A DNA stretch of 64,000 bases, taken from Arthrinium phaeospermum (lineage: Eukaryota > Ascomycota > Sordariomycetes > Amphisphaeriales > Apiosporaceae). The number at the start of each line of letters is the position of its first letter. Position 1 is the first letter of the stretch. Location: the NCBI GenBank assembly GCA_006503535.1, contig QYRS01000003.1, positions 992,001 through 1,056,000 of the forward strand, given 5' to 3'. Positions 43,901 through 54,408 of this stretch are shown here, piece after piece. The position numbers were made by a program, and so were the translations under genes. The notes beneath the pieces were generated by a model. It did no database searches. It saw nothing but the letters and a program-made list of their open reading frames with translations, and was not told where the DNA came from.

Positions 43901-46900
43901 TTTCCGCCGCCAGCCACCACCCCGGAAGCTGTCCGAAGCAGAGGGGCCCCGCAATGAACTCGGGCTGCGTGATCTCCTGCAGGAGCAGCTTGCCCCCGGG
44001 CGCCAGCAACTTACGCACGTTGGCGAGGGTATTGGTCAGGTCCTTGGTGGCGTGGAGCACATTCGCCGCGACCACGACGTCGTACGACCCCTCATCGAAC
44101 CCCTGCTCCTCGACATCCTTCTCCACGTCGAGGACCCGGAACTCGAGCACGCCGCCATTCTTCCACTTGGCGAACTTCTGCCCGGCCTTCTCGAAGAACC
44201 CCGCGCTGACGTCGGTGTACGTGTACTTCAACAGTCTCGCATCACCACTGCTGCGCGTACCGGAGGGGCACAGGGACTCGAGCACGCAGGTCGTGGTCCC
44301 GCCCGTCCCGGCCCCGATCTCGAGCACGCGCAGGTCGGCGCCGCGCTTGTGGCTCAGGATATCGACGTACGAGCCCAGCAGGGCGTGCACCTTGTCGGTG
44401 CCGAGGATGACGCGGTAGTACTGCTCCAGCAGGTCGTCCATGCCGAACATGAGGTGCAGCGCGTCCGTCTCGCCGCGCAGGACGGGGACGATGTGGCGGC
44501 CCATGCGGGTCGTCAGGCGGCCCTCGGGTCCGCCCTCGGTTTCGAGGGTGTTGAGGAAGTTGTCGCGGGCCGCGGGGTTCGACCTTGTTTCCTTCCAGGA
44601 CGGGTCTTGGTGGATGAGCTGGTTGCTGGCGAAGAGGTCGGCTTGGCGGCGCAGCCAGGTGAGGTACTTCTTCTGGTGGACCGGCAAGGCATCCTCGTCG
44701 ACGGGCTTCTGCGCCAGCTCGTCCACCGCGTCGGCGATGAAGATGGCCGCGGCGAGCTGGAGGTTGTGGAGGCGCTGCAGGTTGACCGCCTCGGCCGCCT
44801 CGGTCTCGAGGGGCTTAACCGCGCCCCGCAGGAATGTCTCAGACCGGCCCGTCTCCTCGAGCAGGTCGACGTCCGGCTTCCAGTCGAGATTGAAGCAGAT
44901 CTCCCTCGCCTCGGCGCCGCCGCCCGCCGCGCTCTCCTGCAGCGGGATGGCCTCCAGACCGCGCAGCACCAGCCGGACCGGGCTCTGTTCCGAGGCCTTG
45001 CTCCAGGCGGTGATGTCGGCCCCGAAGCGCTTGTGGCTCGCCATCCGCGCGGACGAGTGCACGATGAATTCGGAGCCCACGTCGGCTTCCATGTCGGCGC
45101 TGACCCAGACGCTCTTGATGGCGACGGGCACCATGGGCTCGGTCAGGGGTTTGCCGCCCGAGGTGGACGAGGCCTGGAAGGCGAAGAGGAAGAGGTGGAT
45201 GAGGGAGTCGAAGACTGGCGGATGGATGACGTGGTCGGAGAGAGCTTGCGCCGGCATGGATTTGGCGATGTCGGGGACCTTCAATGTGCCAAGCGCCTGA
45301 CCAGTCGTGCCCGTGATGTTGGAGTCGGCCGTCTGCACCGACGTCAGATTGCGGAATAGGGGGCCGAACACCAGCCCAACTCGCTCGAGGTCTGCGTACT
45401 GTCGGTGGATCTCGACGCTCTTGTGGTTGCATAGATCAGCCGCCTCGCTCAGCATGGTCTTATAGGAGGCCTCGCGCTCCCGCGCCTCCCGTCCGGCATC
45501 AATCGGACCAGTGGCAATATGAGCTGAAGACCCCGTCTCCGCGGCGATCTGGCCCCGACAGTGCTCCAACCAGCTGTTGTCGTGCGGGCTGTACGACGTC
45601 ACTTTCCACTCCCACCAGATATTGCTGTCCGCCTGCGTCGACTCGGCGAGCTTCTTCATGGACAGCATGATCTCCGTGTCTTCCTCCTCCTGGATCTGGA
45701 GCGCGCGGGAGATGCTGATGTCGCGCAAGTTGAACCCCTTTAGCACCTCGCCATCGTCATTATCATACAGCTGCCGCAGCCCCTCGATAGCCATGATGAG
45801 GTAGGACACACCGGGCACGACGATGCTGCCGGTCACCAGGTGGTCCTTGAGCCACGGCAGCTCGCTGACCCGCAGGAAGTTGCGCCACTTGGGCTCCTCG
45901 CGGTTCCAGTCGGGGACCACGGTGCCGAGCAGGTCGTGCCGCGGGTGCTTCCGGAAACGCCAGCCCTTGCTGCGGCGCGACTCGGACCAGTACTCTTGCG
46001 ACGAGCTGTGGTTGAAGGGGTACGGAGGCAGGTCGACCAGAAGGCGGGGCGGCTGCGACGAGTCGTCCTTGCTGTCTTGCCTGTTGACGGACAGGAGTTG
46101 CACGGGGTACCCTTGGGAGACGAGCGATGACATGGCCTCGAGCGTGGTCAAGCAGGCGTGCTTGTTGCGAGTCAACACCGACAGATACTTCAAAGCCTTC
46201 AAGTTGGGGTCCGCTTGGATGGTGTCGCGGACAGCGCCCTGAAGGGCGCCGTGGGGACCAAGCTCGACAAGATGTGTTACGGGAAGCTCGGCGCCGCCGC
46301 CGAACTTCAGCTGTCGCTTGGCCGTGTTCGACGTGCAGAGCTGGTAGATGGCCTGCTGGAACTTGACGGGCGACACCAAGTTCTGCGTCCAGTATTCGGG
46401 CTTCGACATCTCGGCCGCGTCGATGGATTGTCCGGTCACCGACGAGAAGACTTGCACATCTCCCGAAGCGGAGCCCCGCTCCAGCGTGCCCATCAGCGAG
46501 GTATACTCGTCCATAAAGGGGCGCATATGACTCGAGTGGTAAGCCTTGCCCACCCTAAGCTTCCTCGCGAACAACTTCTGCGCATCCACGACCTCCTTGA
46601 GCGCGTCGATCTTGCTCTCGTCGCCGGAGATAGTAAGACTCTTCGGGGAGTTATAACACGCAATGACCAACTCGCCCCCAGCCCCCGACTTGTCGTTGAC
46701 CTCCTTAATCAAGGGCTCTATGTCCGCCGCGGAACAACCCACCGCCAGCATGGCCCCCGGGGCGGCGGGCGACGGCTTGGAGCTAATAACGCCCCGCGAG
46801 TAGGCCACGCGCCAAGCGCTCTCCCGGTCCAGGGCCCCAGCGGCGTAGGCGGCGGCGATCTCGCCGCTGGAGTGCCCCACCACCCGCCTCGGCGCCACGC

Positions 46901-48927
46901 CCCAGGTCCGCAGCAAGTCGACGAGGGCGATCTGCAGGACGGAGCAGAGCGTCTGCGAGAAGAGCGGCTCGTCGACGCGGCTGGACTCGGCGTCGCGGTC
47001 CCGCAGCTCCGCCAGGACGCTGAAGGTGCTGCAGCCCAGGGAGGAGGAGGAGGCGAGGTAGGCGTCGGCTTGGACGACGCTGGCGCGGAAGACGGGGTAC
47101 TGGAGCAGCTCTCGGCCCATGGCGAACCACTGGGCGCCCTGGCCGGTGAAGACGAAGGCGAGGGCGGGGGTGGTGGCGGCGCTGACGCGCGCGGCTTTGG
47201 GGGCGGTGGAGGGGTCCTGGAGGGAGGCGAGGAGGGAGGCGGGGGAGGAGGCGGGGATGGCGAGCCGCCAGGCGTGTTGGGTTCGGTGTTGGGATAGGGT
47301 GTAGGCTAGGTTGGAAAGGTAAGTGTCGTCGCTGGCTTGCTGATGCTTCTCGAGATGATCCGCATATGTTGACAACACCCGCTTGATTCCCCCCTCGTCA
47401 TGGGCAGAAAACAGGAAGACTTTATGGGAAGGTGTTGCTTCCTGCGTCTGCTTCTCGATGACAACTGACTCTGGCTGCGGTTTGGTCTGGTGCAGCCCTT
47501 TCAAGGCCTTGCCTTTCAGGTAGCTAGCCGCATCATCCAGAATGACATGGGCGTTCGTGCCACCAAAGCCAAAGCTGTTGATGCTGGCCCGCCTGAGGCC
47601 ATCTGCGCCCACAAAGGGGGTGGGTTCCAGGGGCAGCTTTATCCCCCACTTCTCAATGGGTATCCGGGGATTGCACTTCTCGAAGTTGATGTTGGGCGGT
47701 ATCACACCTTGTTCCAACGTCAGGACCGTCTTGATGATAGCGGCTACACCAGAAGCACCCTCAAGGTGACCGTGGTTCGTCTTGCCGGCTCCAACGTAGA
47801 GAGGTGGCTTTCCGGAAGAGCCGGGTATGTTAACTCGCCGGAATGTGGATGCAATAGCACTGGCCTCCAGAGGGTCTCCCGCCGCCGTTCCGGTGGCATG
47901 TGCCTCGACAAGTCCGGTCTCGTCGAGGTTCAGCTTGTAGTTGGCATAGACCTCGCGCATCAGCGCCTCCTGGGCCGCCTTATTGGGCAGCGTCATGGCC
48001 CCCGTACCCTGACCATCTTGTCCAATGCCAGTACCCCGCACGATCGCGCGAATCGTGTTGCCATCTCGCAGCGCAGCCGCGACCGGCTTCAAGATGACTG
48101 TGCCCACACCCTCACCCCGGGAATAGCCGTTGGCGCGGCTATCAAAGGAGAAGCACCGCCCGTCGGGCGACAGGAAGCCCAGATTGGACATGCGGTACAT
48201 AGTCTCGGGGGACTCGATGATGTTGACGCCCGTGACGATGGACATGTCGGACCCGCCACTGCGCAGGTCCTGGCAGCCGAGCGCGAAGGCGACCAGACTG
48301 CTCGAGCACGCCGTGTCCAGCGTCAAGCTGGTGCCCCGCAGGTCGTAGAAGTAGCTGATGCGGTTGGAGATGATGGAGGTGCTCGTGCCCGTGGGCTTGA
48401 ACTTGAGCAGGACGTCCGGGTCTTCATTCATGATGGCCCTGGAGTCGTCGGTGAAGGCGCCGGCGTAGACGCTTGTCCGGCTGCCTTTGACCTCGTCTAG
48501 GCGAAGACCTGCGTTCTCCAATGCTTCATAGACATTTTCGACTGTTCTCAAAGGTAAGTATTTGTCTCGTTCAAAGAGTATGAGATGGTAACTTACGAAC
48601 AATGCGCTGTTGGAGGTCCAAGGACATGGCCTCCGTGCGTGTGATGTTGAAGAAGGGCGCGTCGAACTGCTTGCCATTCTCGGGGCCATCTTCTAAAAAG
48701 TGGCCTCCTTTCACCCAGGTACTTCCACCACGCTCGCTGGAGGGGTGATAATGTGCTGAGGCGTTGTATTTGGAGGCTGGAATAGGGGACCAAGCTGACC
48801 GTCCGTTAACGAACAGATCCCACAGCTTGGATGGTGTAGTAGCTCCGCCGGGGAACCGACAGCCGAGACCGATGATGGCGATATCATCTGGGCTCGCCGC
48901 CGCCAGGTCAGCATCTGACAGAGACAT
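40926..48927 (-). CDS. Highly reducing type I polyketide synthase, KS-AT-DH-MT-ER-KR-ACP
   Basis: Two exons on the minus strand: 48927-48597 and 48541-40926, giving 2648 residues. The phase-1 intron joins DLQQRIV to LENVYEALENAG. KS: residues about 14-450 with active Cys189 (DTACSSS), His325 (EAHATGT) and His369 (KTNHGHLE). AT: about 570-880, Ser668 in GHSSGE. DH: His1011 (DHLVTGSIVVPG) and Asp1222 (HPPVFDS). C-MT: motif EIGAGTGG at 1518-1525. ER: about 1925-2240, NADPH loop AAGGVGQA at 2064-2071. KR: GGLGGLG at 2272-2278 and Tyr2416 (SNYAAGN). ACP: phosphopantetheine Ser2595 (GVDSLVA). All catalytic motifs look intact, so the product should be a reduced, C-methylated chain. There is no thioesterase, carnitine acyltransferase or reductase at the end, so release must be in trans. 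It is divergent from the hydrolase at 50.2 kb. Confidence 0.96.
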
Positions 48928-50239
48928 GGTGATTTCCGTGGAACTGGCTGCTCTAGTGAAAAAGGGGGGTATCTGAGAGAAATGATAAAGAAGGGAGTTA
49001 AGCAGGCCTCAGTTCGTTGGGTATCAGGCAGACAGATGTAAGAGGCGATAGTAATCTAAGCAGAGCTTTCTATGCGACGTGGACGCTATATGATGATCAC
49101 GGCCCTGGTTCTAGAAGCTCTCCTTGGACTGAGTTCTGGAACGGATCCATCCCCAACGATGGCAGCGATGAGCTTCATCCAGCCTCGACTAAGAACTCCC
49201 AAGTCTCTTTGAGCATTGCGACCCCTTCTTCGGTCTGGCAACTCACGCCTGTGGATGCCATCACATGATGCGGGGATAACAAAAGTACCAGAAGCAGTAG
49301 TATACCCGATCGACTATCGCTTCGTACAGTGCGCCATCTTTTACTCTGGTAGGAACTTGCGGGTCGTACCGAAGCATGTTCACACCGCTTGGCATATGGC
49401 AAGGGCCTAGTTCCAAAAGACTTAGTACATGGGGTTGAATGCTGGTAGCAGAGTAATAACCTCCGCCGGAGAAGTGAGACCAAAGCCGCAGGTTATCGTG
49501 GGATTGAGAAGCAGTCAGTGCAACGTGGCATGACTGGGGAACACAAGTTACGCGGGGGGTAACCTCGCTTCGCCTCGTTGTTTCCTCTGATCACCGCTAT
49601 GTGAACCTTATAGAGTGGAACACTCGAGAATAGAAAACGGACCCCGTTTGCAACCACATGGGGGACCCTGATGCCTGCAATCCACGCGAGTCATTTCGTT
49701 TCCCCAGCGTGGGTCCAGATCCCAGGGGCTGGCACTTGTGGGGTCACATTGCTGCGTAAATCGGAGTCGCCGTCGACGAAGGCAGAGAGGTCTGCTGCTT
49801 CTACTGTTTCAATCATACATAGCCTGTGGCAATGGGCCTGGAGTGCGCGGGGGGGAAGTGTGGGTTTTGCGCCGGCGAGGGCCAATATCCATCTTGTCTG
49901 TCGTAGGCGGTCCGCTTGTAATACGAGGAGACCATGCTGGAGGAACCCGCGACTTATGGACCTTACCCCATACTCACGCGTCGACATGGGCAGAACCCAT
50001 GGGGAAATGGTGGCAGTGGGTGGGTGGACGGGGAAATTGGAAAAAGTGGTCTTGTATCTGGTCCATCTTGTCGGAACCAGGCAGGAGAAGCTGAAGATGA
50101 AACAAACGGGCAGATCTGGCAAAGGGCGTGCGGGCGGGAGAATACATACATTTGGTCCTTCATGTTTTCCCAGACATTGTATTGTTGTGTATTGCTCGAT
50201 AGAAAAGAAAGTAAAAGCTGCCTTATACAAGTCACCAAA
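48928..50239. promoter_or_regulatory. Divergent promoter region between the polyketide synthase and the hydrolase
   Basis: 1.3 kb between two outward-reading cluster genes, suitable for co-regulation. No gene is supported. Short frames here overlap the hydrolase's first exons or have random composition. I identified no clear palindromic operator. Confidence 0.5.
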
Positions 50240-51257
50240 ATGAGGGTTCTTTGCTTGCATGGACGTGGCTCCAACACTGAGGTAACCAAGCCCCTTGAGC
50301 CCCAGCAAAGCAGTACCTGAGTTGTGAGATTCTAAAAGCCGCACTTCACAGATTTTTCGCATGCAGACTGCTGCCATACGGAGCTTTCTGGAACCAGAGT
50401 ACCATTTCGAGTTCGTCGAGGGTCGCTGGCCACATCTGGAAGGCAACTGGTCTGTACATACAACCGACTTCTCCAAGTCAAAGGTAAGTACTTAATCAGC
50501 CACGCCTACTTATGTACTTGCGGACCTTCGGTTGCTGACCCGCTATCATCACAAGTTATACGGTTACTACAACGGTCTAGACATCAATGACGTCTTGGCT
50601 ACAGAGAATGAACTGAGGGAGATCATTGCGGAACACGGTCCCTTTGACGGCATCCTCGGATACTCGTATGTGACCCACCTTGATCCCCAAGGAAGCTGAC
50701 CCGGAGGTTAGACATGCCACTGACACATGGAGCCACATAGCCAAGGCGGGACACTCGCAGCCCAGCTGGTGATCCGCTATATCGTCGAGAACCCCTTTGC
50801 CACGATACAGGAGCTCCCGCTCAAGTTCGCCATCTTCATCAACGGCGCCACACCCCCATGCGTGCTCCCACTAGGCGAAGAGGAAGCATACGACTGCGCC
50901 CTTGCCGAGTTTGAGGAAGCCGCCCACCTGTTTAAGGTGTTCAAACCCAACGACGTCGACAATGTCACGCGCCTGAGGCCGGCGAAACTGCACAACGGCA
51001 GAAAGGTGGTGACGGACGGGGTGCACTATATGACCCGCTACAGCCCGGAGTGGGACGGTCAGGTCATCTCCATACCCACTCTGCATGTGCGAGGAAGGGG
51101 AGACCACAGCGACTACGGGGAAGGACTGTTGGACTTATGTGACCCTGCCTTGGCGGAGGATGTATTGCACATCTACGGGCACGACTTCCCTCGTGGGCTG
51201 GAAATGAGCCGGACGATTGCTCAGTTGATTCGCAAGACTGCGGCGAGGGCGTGCTAG
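50240..51257 (+). CDS. FSH1-family serine hydrolase, probable trans-acting polyketide release enzyme (LovG-like)
   Basis: Four exons: 50240-50281, 50352-50483, 50556-50665 and 50741-51257, giving 266 residues. Intron phases are 0, 0 and 2. The start MRVLCLHGRGSNTEIFRMQT is the typical FSH1 beginning (oxyanion-hole HG). The nucleophile elbow GYSQGG gives Ser95. FAIFINGATPP, LHVRGRGD (Asp216) and IYGHDFPR (His242) complete the triad. The length matches the family (PF03959). LovG-type members free fully built chains from highly reducing synthases that lack a release domain. The adjacent divergent synthase lacks one, so this role is strongly suggested. Whether it makes an acid or a lactone is unknown. 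Exon 1 encodes only 14 residues. Confidence 0.9.
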
Positions 51258-51422
51258 GATTATAACATCAATTTAGGCTATAGCGCACTGCAGAGTTCGT
51301 CCCGTATGTCGCTAGCCGCTGCGGCTCGTGGAGCTAGGGTGTTTTGTCTGGCGAGATTGAGTTTAGGTTTCCAGATGGCTAAGTTCGAAGTCAAAATTTA
51401 AGCATACCATGGCCAACCTTGA

Positions 51423-52120
51423 CTAAGTAATTATACTTTCTCTGAGATCGGTGTATTTATGATGTCTATCCCTCTTCCTCCACAACGTCAAACCAAGCTC
51501 ATTGTCAACGTCGGTGAAATCGCGACCGAGATTGGGGTAGTTTTCAATAAATTTCCCCTCCGGACTTAGTTCCCTGATGTCCAAGATATCGTTCCAGTTG
51601 TAGGGGTAGGCAAATGCAAGGATCCGCTCGTTGCCCACGGTGCTGTCGGGGACTGACGGGACGAGTGGTATCGACTCAGATCGAGCTACGGGGGTCAAAC
51701 CAATACGGGCGATTTCGCAAACTACAACGCCCGCGCCGACGCGCTGCGCTTGCCGGGACGGCAACCGAAACCCCGGTCGTATGTAGGTCGAAACCAAACT
51801 CAACGTCCAGGAATCCCCGAATGCGCCCAACCGTCCGGGCGGCTACGCGCAGCTTCTGCAACGGTGGAGCGAGCACGTCCACGACACGGTCAGCGGGGCT
51901 GCAGTGGCCCGCCGTCGAGTCTGGCCCGGCATGAAGGAATTGTGCAGTGATCCCGGCAATCTCGAGGACGGAAGTGCCCATTTCGAGCCTGAAGACCGCG
52001 CTTCCGACGACAAGTGGTTTCTGGACGATAGCTAGCCGCCGGACCTCTCTGGGTCTAGGCACTAGAAAATGTGCAGCCAGGACTCCAGCGGGTTGGCTTG
52101 TAGTAGCTATGTGGACTTAA
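51423..52120 (-). pseudogene. Unresolved minus-strand coding remnant
   Basis: Two overlapping minus-strand frames have coding-like composition. One covers about 52120-51676 with no ATG at its head, and includes RREVRRL-like basic text and RLEMGTSVLEIAG, LQKLRVAARTVG. The other covers 51830-51423, ending NWNDILDIRELSPEGKF, RDFTDVDNELGLTLWRKRD. They would need a frame change or a very small intron near 51750-51800 to join, and no good start was found upstream. I recognise no family. It may be a decayed gene lying inside the cluster. Confidence 0.3.
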
Positions 52121-52337
52121 GTGGTCTGATTTCCTAAGATACTCTGCCCATATTTTATAATTAGTGGGCCTTGGTAATTGCTTATTTTCTTAAACCGAGC
52201 CTAAGACCACTTCCAGTATGTCATCTTTTTAAACGAACTACCTACACTCACCTTCTATCAACTTTCACCATTCCGCCAGATCTGCTTTCCTTACCCAACT
52301 CAGCGCCTTCGTTGTACACTAACAGAAGCTATCAAGG

Positions 52338-53981
52338 ATGCCTTCGACTGATCGCGCCTCCGACCAAGTCCTGTCCAAAGACGAGGTAGCACACCAGCGT
52401 GACTTTGTAGGGCCCGACGACCCAGAGCAGAAGTTCTACCAAATCATCAAGAGGGACGATGTAGCCGCTTTCGAGGCATACCTACACTCGGCGCACTGCT
52501 TTCGCAACCACCGCACGATCCCCTACGTGTTCGCCAACAGCCGGGATGAGGAAGGCATGCCCTGGGTGGTGGCATTAAAGCTTGGCAGTGTCGGCGTGCT
52601 CGAAGCGCTGTTGCAATACCAAGCCTACGACGATGGCTATTACCGACAAGAGGGGGAGCGGGACCCTTGGTGGCGTGAGTGTCCCAAATCAGAGTGGCCG
52701 CACCGACTCCTCCTACACCGCGCCGTCGAGAACGGACAACTCGACGTGCTGCGGGTCCTCCTGACGCGGCCCTGGGCAGACGTGCACCAGCTGGAAGAGG
52801 GCCTCACGCCAATCCTTACCGCGTGCTACCAGCTCATGGACCATCCTTGGGGAAAGGCCGGTCCCGGAGCTTCGGTCGACTTGTGGCAAGACATCATCAC
52901 GCTGCTCTTGGACTCGGGCGCAGATGCCCGCGACGAGGCCAAGGAGGCCGTCTCCAATCTTGACGAGAACGCGGTGGAGGGAGAGGAGGAGATCGTAGCC
53001 CATACCACCCTCAGCCTCGTCGTGGGGCGAGCCCAACCCCCCTTGATCCGCCGCCTGATCCAAGAGGGCGCCGACGTCAACGCCCGCATCAACTACTGGT
53101 GCGGTGGCGAAACCCGCGGCACCACGCTGTTCCACATCGCGAGTCAGTCCCACAACGTCGCCGCCGTACACTACCTGCTCGAGAGGCCCGAGGGCCCCGC
53201 CTTGGCGCGGTCGCGAGACTCGGCGGGGCGGCTGCCCCTGCCCCTCGCCGCGATCGGGTGGTTTCCCAACCACCGACTGAAGCTGGGGCTGCCGCGCGAC
53301 GCCGAAATCAAGCCGCAGGCCATCGCGACGATCCGGGCCCTGCTGCCGTACAACGGGGTCGACGAGCGCGGCACCCGCGGCCTGACGGCGCTGGCCCTCG
53401 CGTCGCGGTATTGCGAGAAAGGCACGGTCACGGCCGTCGTCGCCGCGGGCCACGACGATGATTCGGCGTACTACGACCCGGTCGTCCAGTTCCTCCTGGA
53501 CCGCGGCGCGGACCCCAACGGCGCCGGCGACGGAGACGGCGACACCCCGCTGCACGCGGCCGTGAGCGCGGCTCGGACGGGCGCCATGCGCATCCTGCTC
53601 CGGCACGGGGCCAAGGCCGACCTTGCGACCCAAGAAGGCGACACTCCCGTGCATACGGCGGCCGGGATGCATCGGTACAAGAACGGGGGTGCGTGGGGAC
53701 TGTGGACCGAGGATGTGCTGGAGGGGCGCAAGGAAGAGTACCGCCGGGGCCAGGAGAGACGGCGGGATCTTATGCAACTCCTCTTGGAGTCCCTCGGCGA
53801 CGGTACCGACATTCTGGACAGGCCAAATCGCCAGGGCGAGACGCCCCGGCAGATTGAGCAGGCGTTGGAGTCGGAGACAGAGCGCCTACAGGCGCGGGAC
53901 GAAGGTATACTGGCGAAAAGGTTGGCCAAGCAGAAGGAGGCAGGTTCTGGTAGTGAGGGGTCAGATGCAATAAACTCGTAG
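52338..53981 (+). CDS. Ankyrin-repeat protein
   Basis: The product is 547 residues from a single exon starting at the ATG at 52338. Ankyrin-type units are visible along the chain: LLLHRAVENGQLDVLRVLL (about 115-135), a long-spaced LSLVVGRAQPPLIRRLIQEGADVNARI, TTLFHIASQSHNVAAVHYLL, then the best pair DTPLHAAVSAARTGAMRILL and DTPVHTAAG (about 395-440). The C-terminus is charged and helical. Ankyrin repeats mediate protein contacts. No enzymatic domain is fused. It sits inside the biosynthetic cluster beside a NACHT protein, so its role could be defence or incompatibility and not biosynthesis. A large minus-strand frame across it is an antisense shadow. Confidence 0.85.
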   Translation: MPSTDRASDQVLSKDEVAHQRDFVGPDDPEQKFYQIIKRDDVAAFEAYLHSAHCFRNHRTIPYVFANSRDEEGMPWVVALKLGSVGVLEALLQYQAYDDGYYRQEGERDPWWRECPKSEWPHRLLLHRAVENGQLDVLRVLLTRPWADVHQLEEGLTPILTACYQLMDHPWGKAGPGASVDLWQDIITLLLDSGADARDEAKEAVSNLDENAVEGEEEIVAHTTLSLVVGRAQPPLIRRLIQEGADVNARINYWCGGETRGTTLFHIASQSHNVAAVHYLLERPEGPALARSRDSAGRLPLPLAAIGWFPNHRLKLGLPRDAEIKPQAIATIRALLPYNGVDERGTRGLTALALASRYCEKGTVTAVVAAGHDDDSAYYDPVVQFLLDRGADPNGAGDGDGDTPLHAAVSAARTGAMRILLRHGAKADLATQEGDTPVHTAAGMHRYKNGGAWGLWTEDVLEGRKEEYRRGQERRRDLMQLLLESLGDGTDILDRPNRQGETPRQIEQALESETERLQARDEGILAKRLAKQKEAGSGSEGSDAINS

Positions 53982-54408
53982 AAAGCGAAACCGGTGGGGG
54001 AGCCAACATTATAAATGCAGTGAGCTTGTAGATCAAAATATCATTGGTAACGAATTACTAACATGTGAATCTAGAACGAAAAGACTTCCTCTTTTTAATC
54101 TCAACAATGGCCCTTTGGCTCAGGCCAAGTAGAGAACAGGTTCGCCATCTGTCAATGATGCCTCAGCCCTTTAGGAATACAAGGCGATAGGCTGCGCAAA
54201 GTTCAACCCCAATTGAGAGGCATATCAGTGCCGTTTCTGAAGCAGGCTGAAGGGTTGGACAGAAAACTGATATAGCTTACCCCTTTTCGCTCAGTTTCTT
54301 AGACCAAGAGCCACACTCGATATGCCGCGCGAGACACACTATTAGTTGTTGATATAAAATACGCTGCAGACGTAATTAGCCCCACTGTCGGCCGCATTGG
54401 AACCAGCG
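53982..54408. other. Convergent intergenic spacer
   Basis: 3' ends of the ankyrin and NACHT genes. AT-rich, nothing else seen. Confidence 0.5.

Noticed and set aside
41106..48500. Many long plus-strand frames opposite the polyketide synthase
   Set aside because: Antisense shadows of a GC-rich gene whose minus-strand domains are all recognisable.
48571..48596. Continuation of the first polyketide synthase exon to a stop (ending RKLPSHTL)
   Set aside because: It crosses a GTAAGT donor. Splicing to 48541 restores the conserved DLQQRIVLENVYEALE text.
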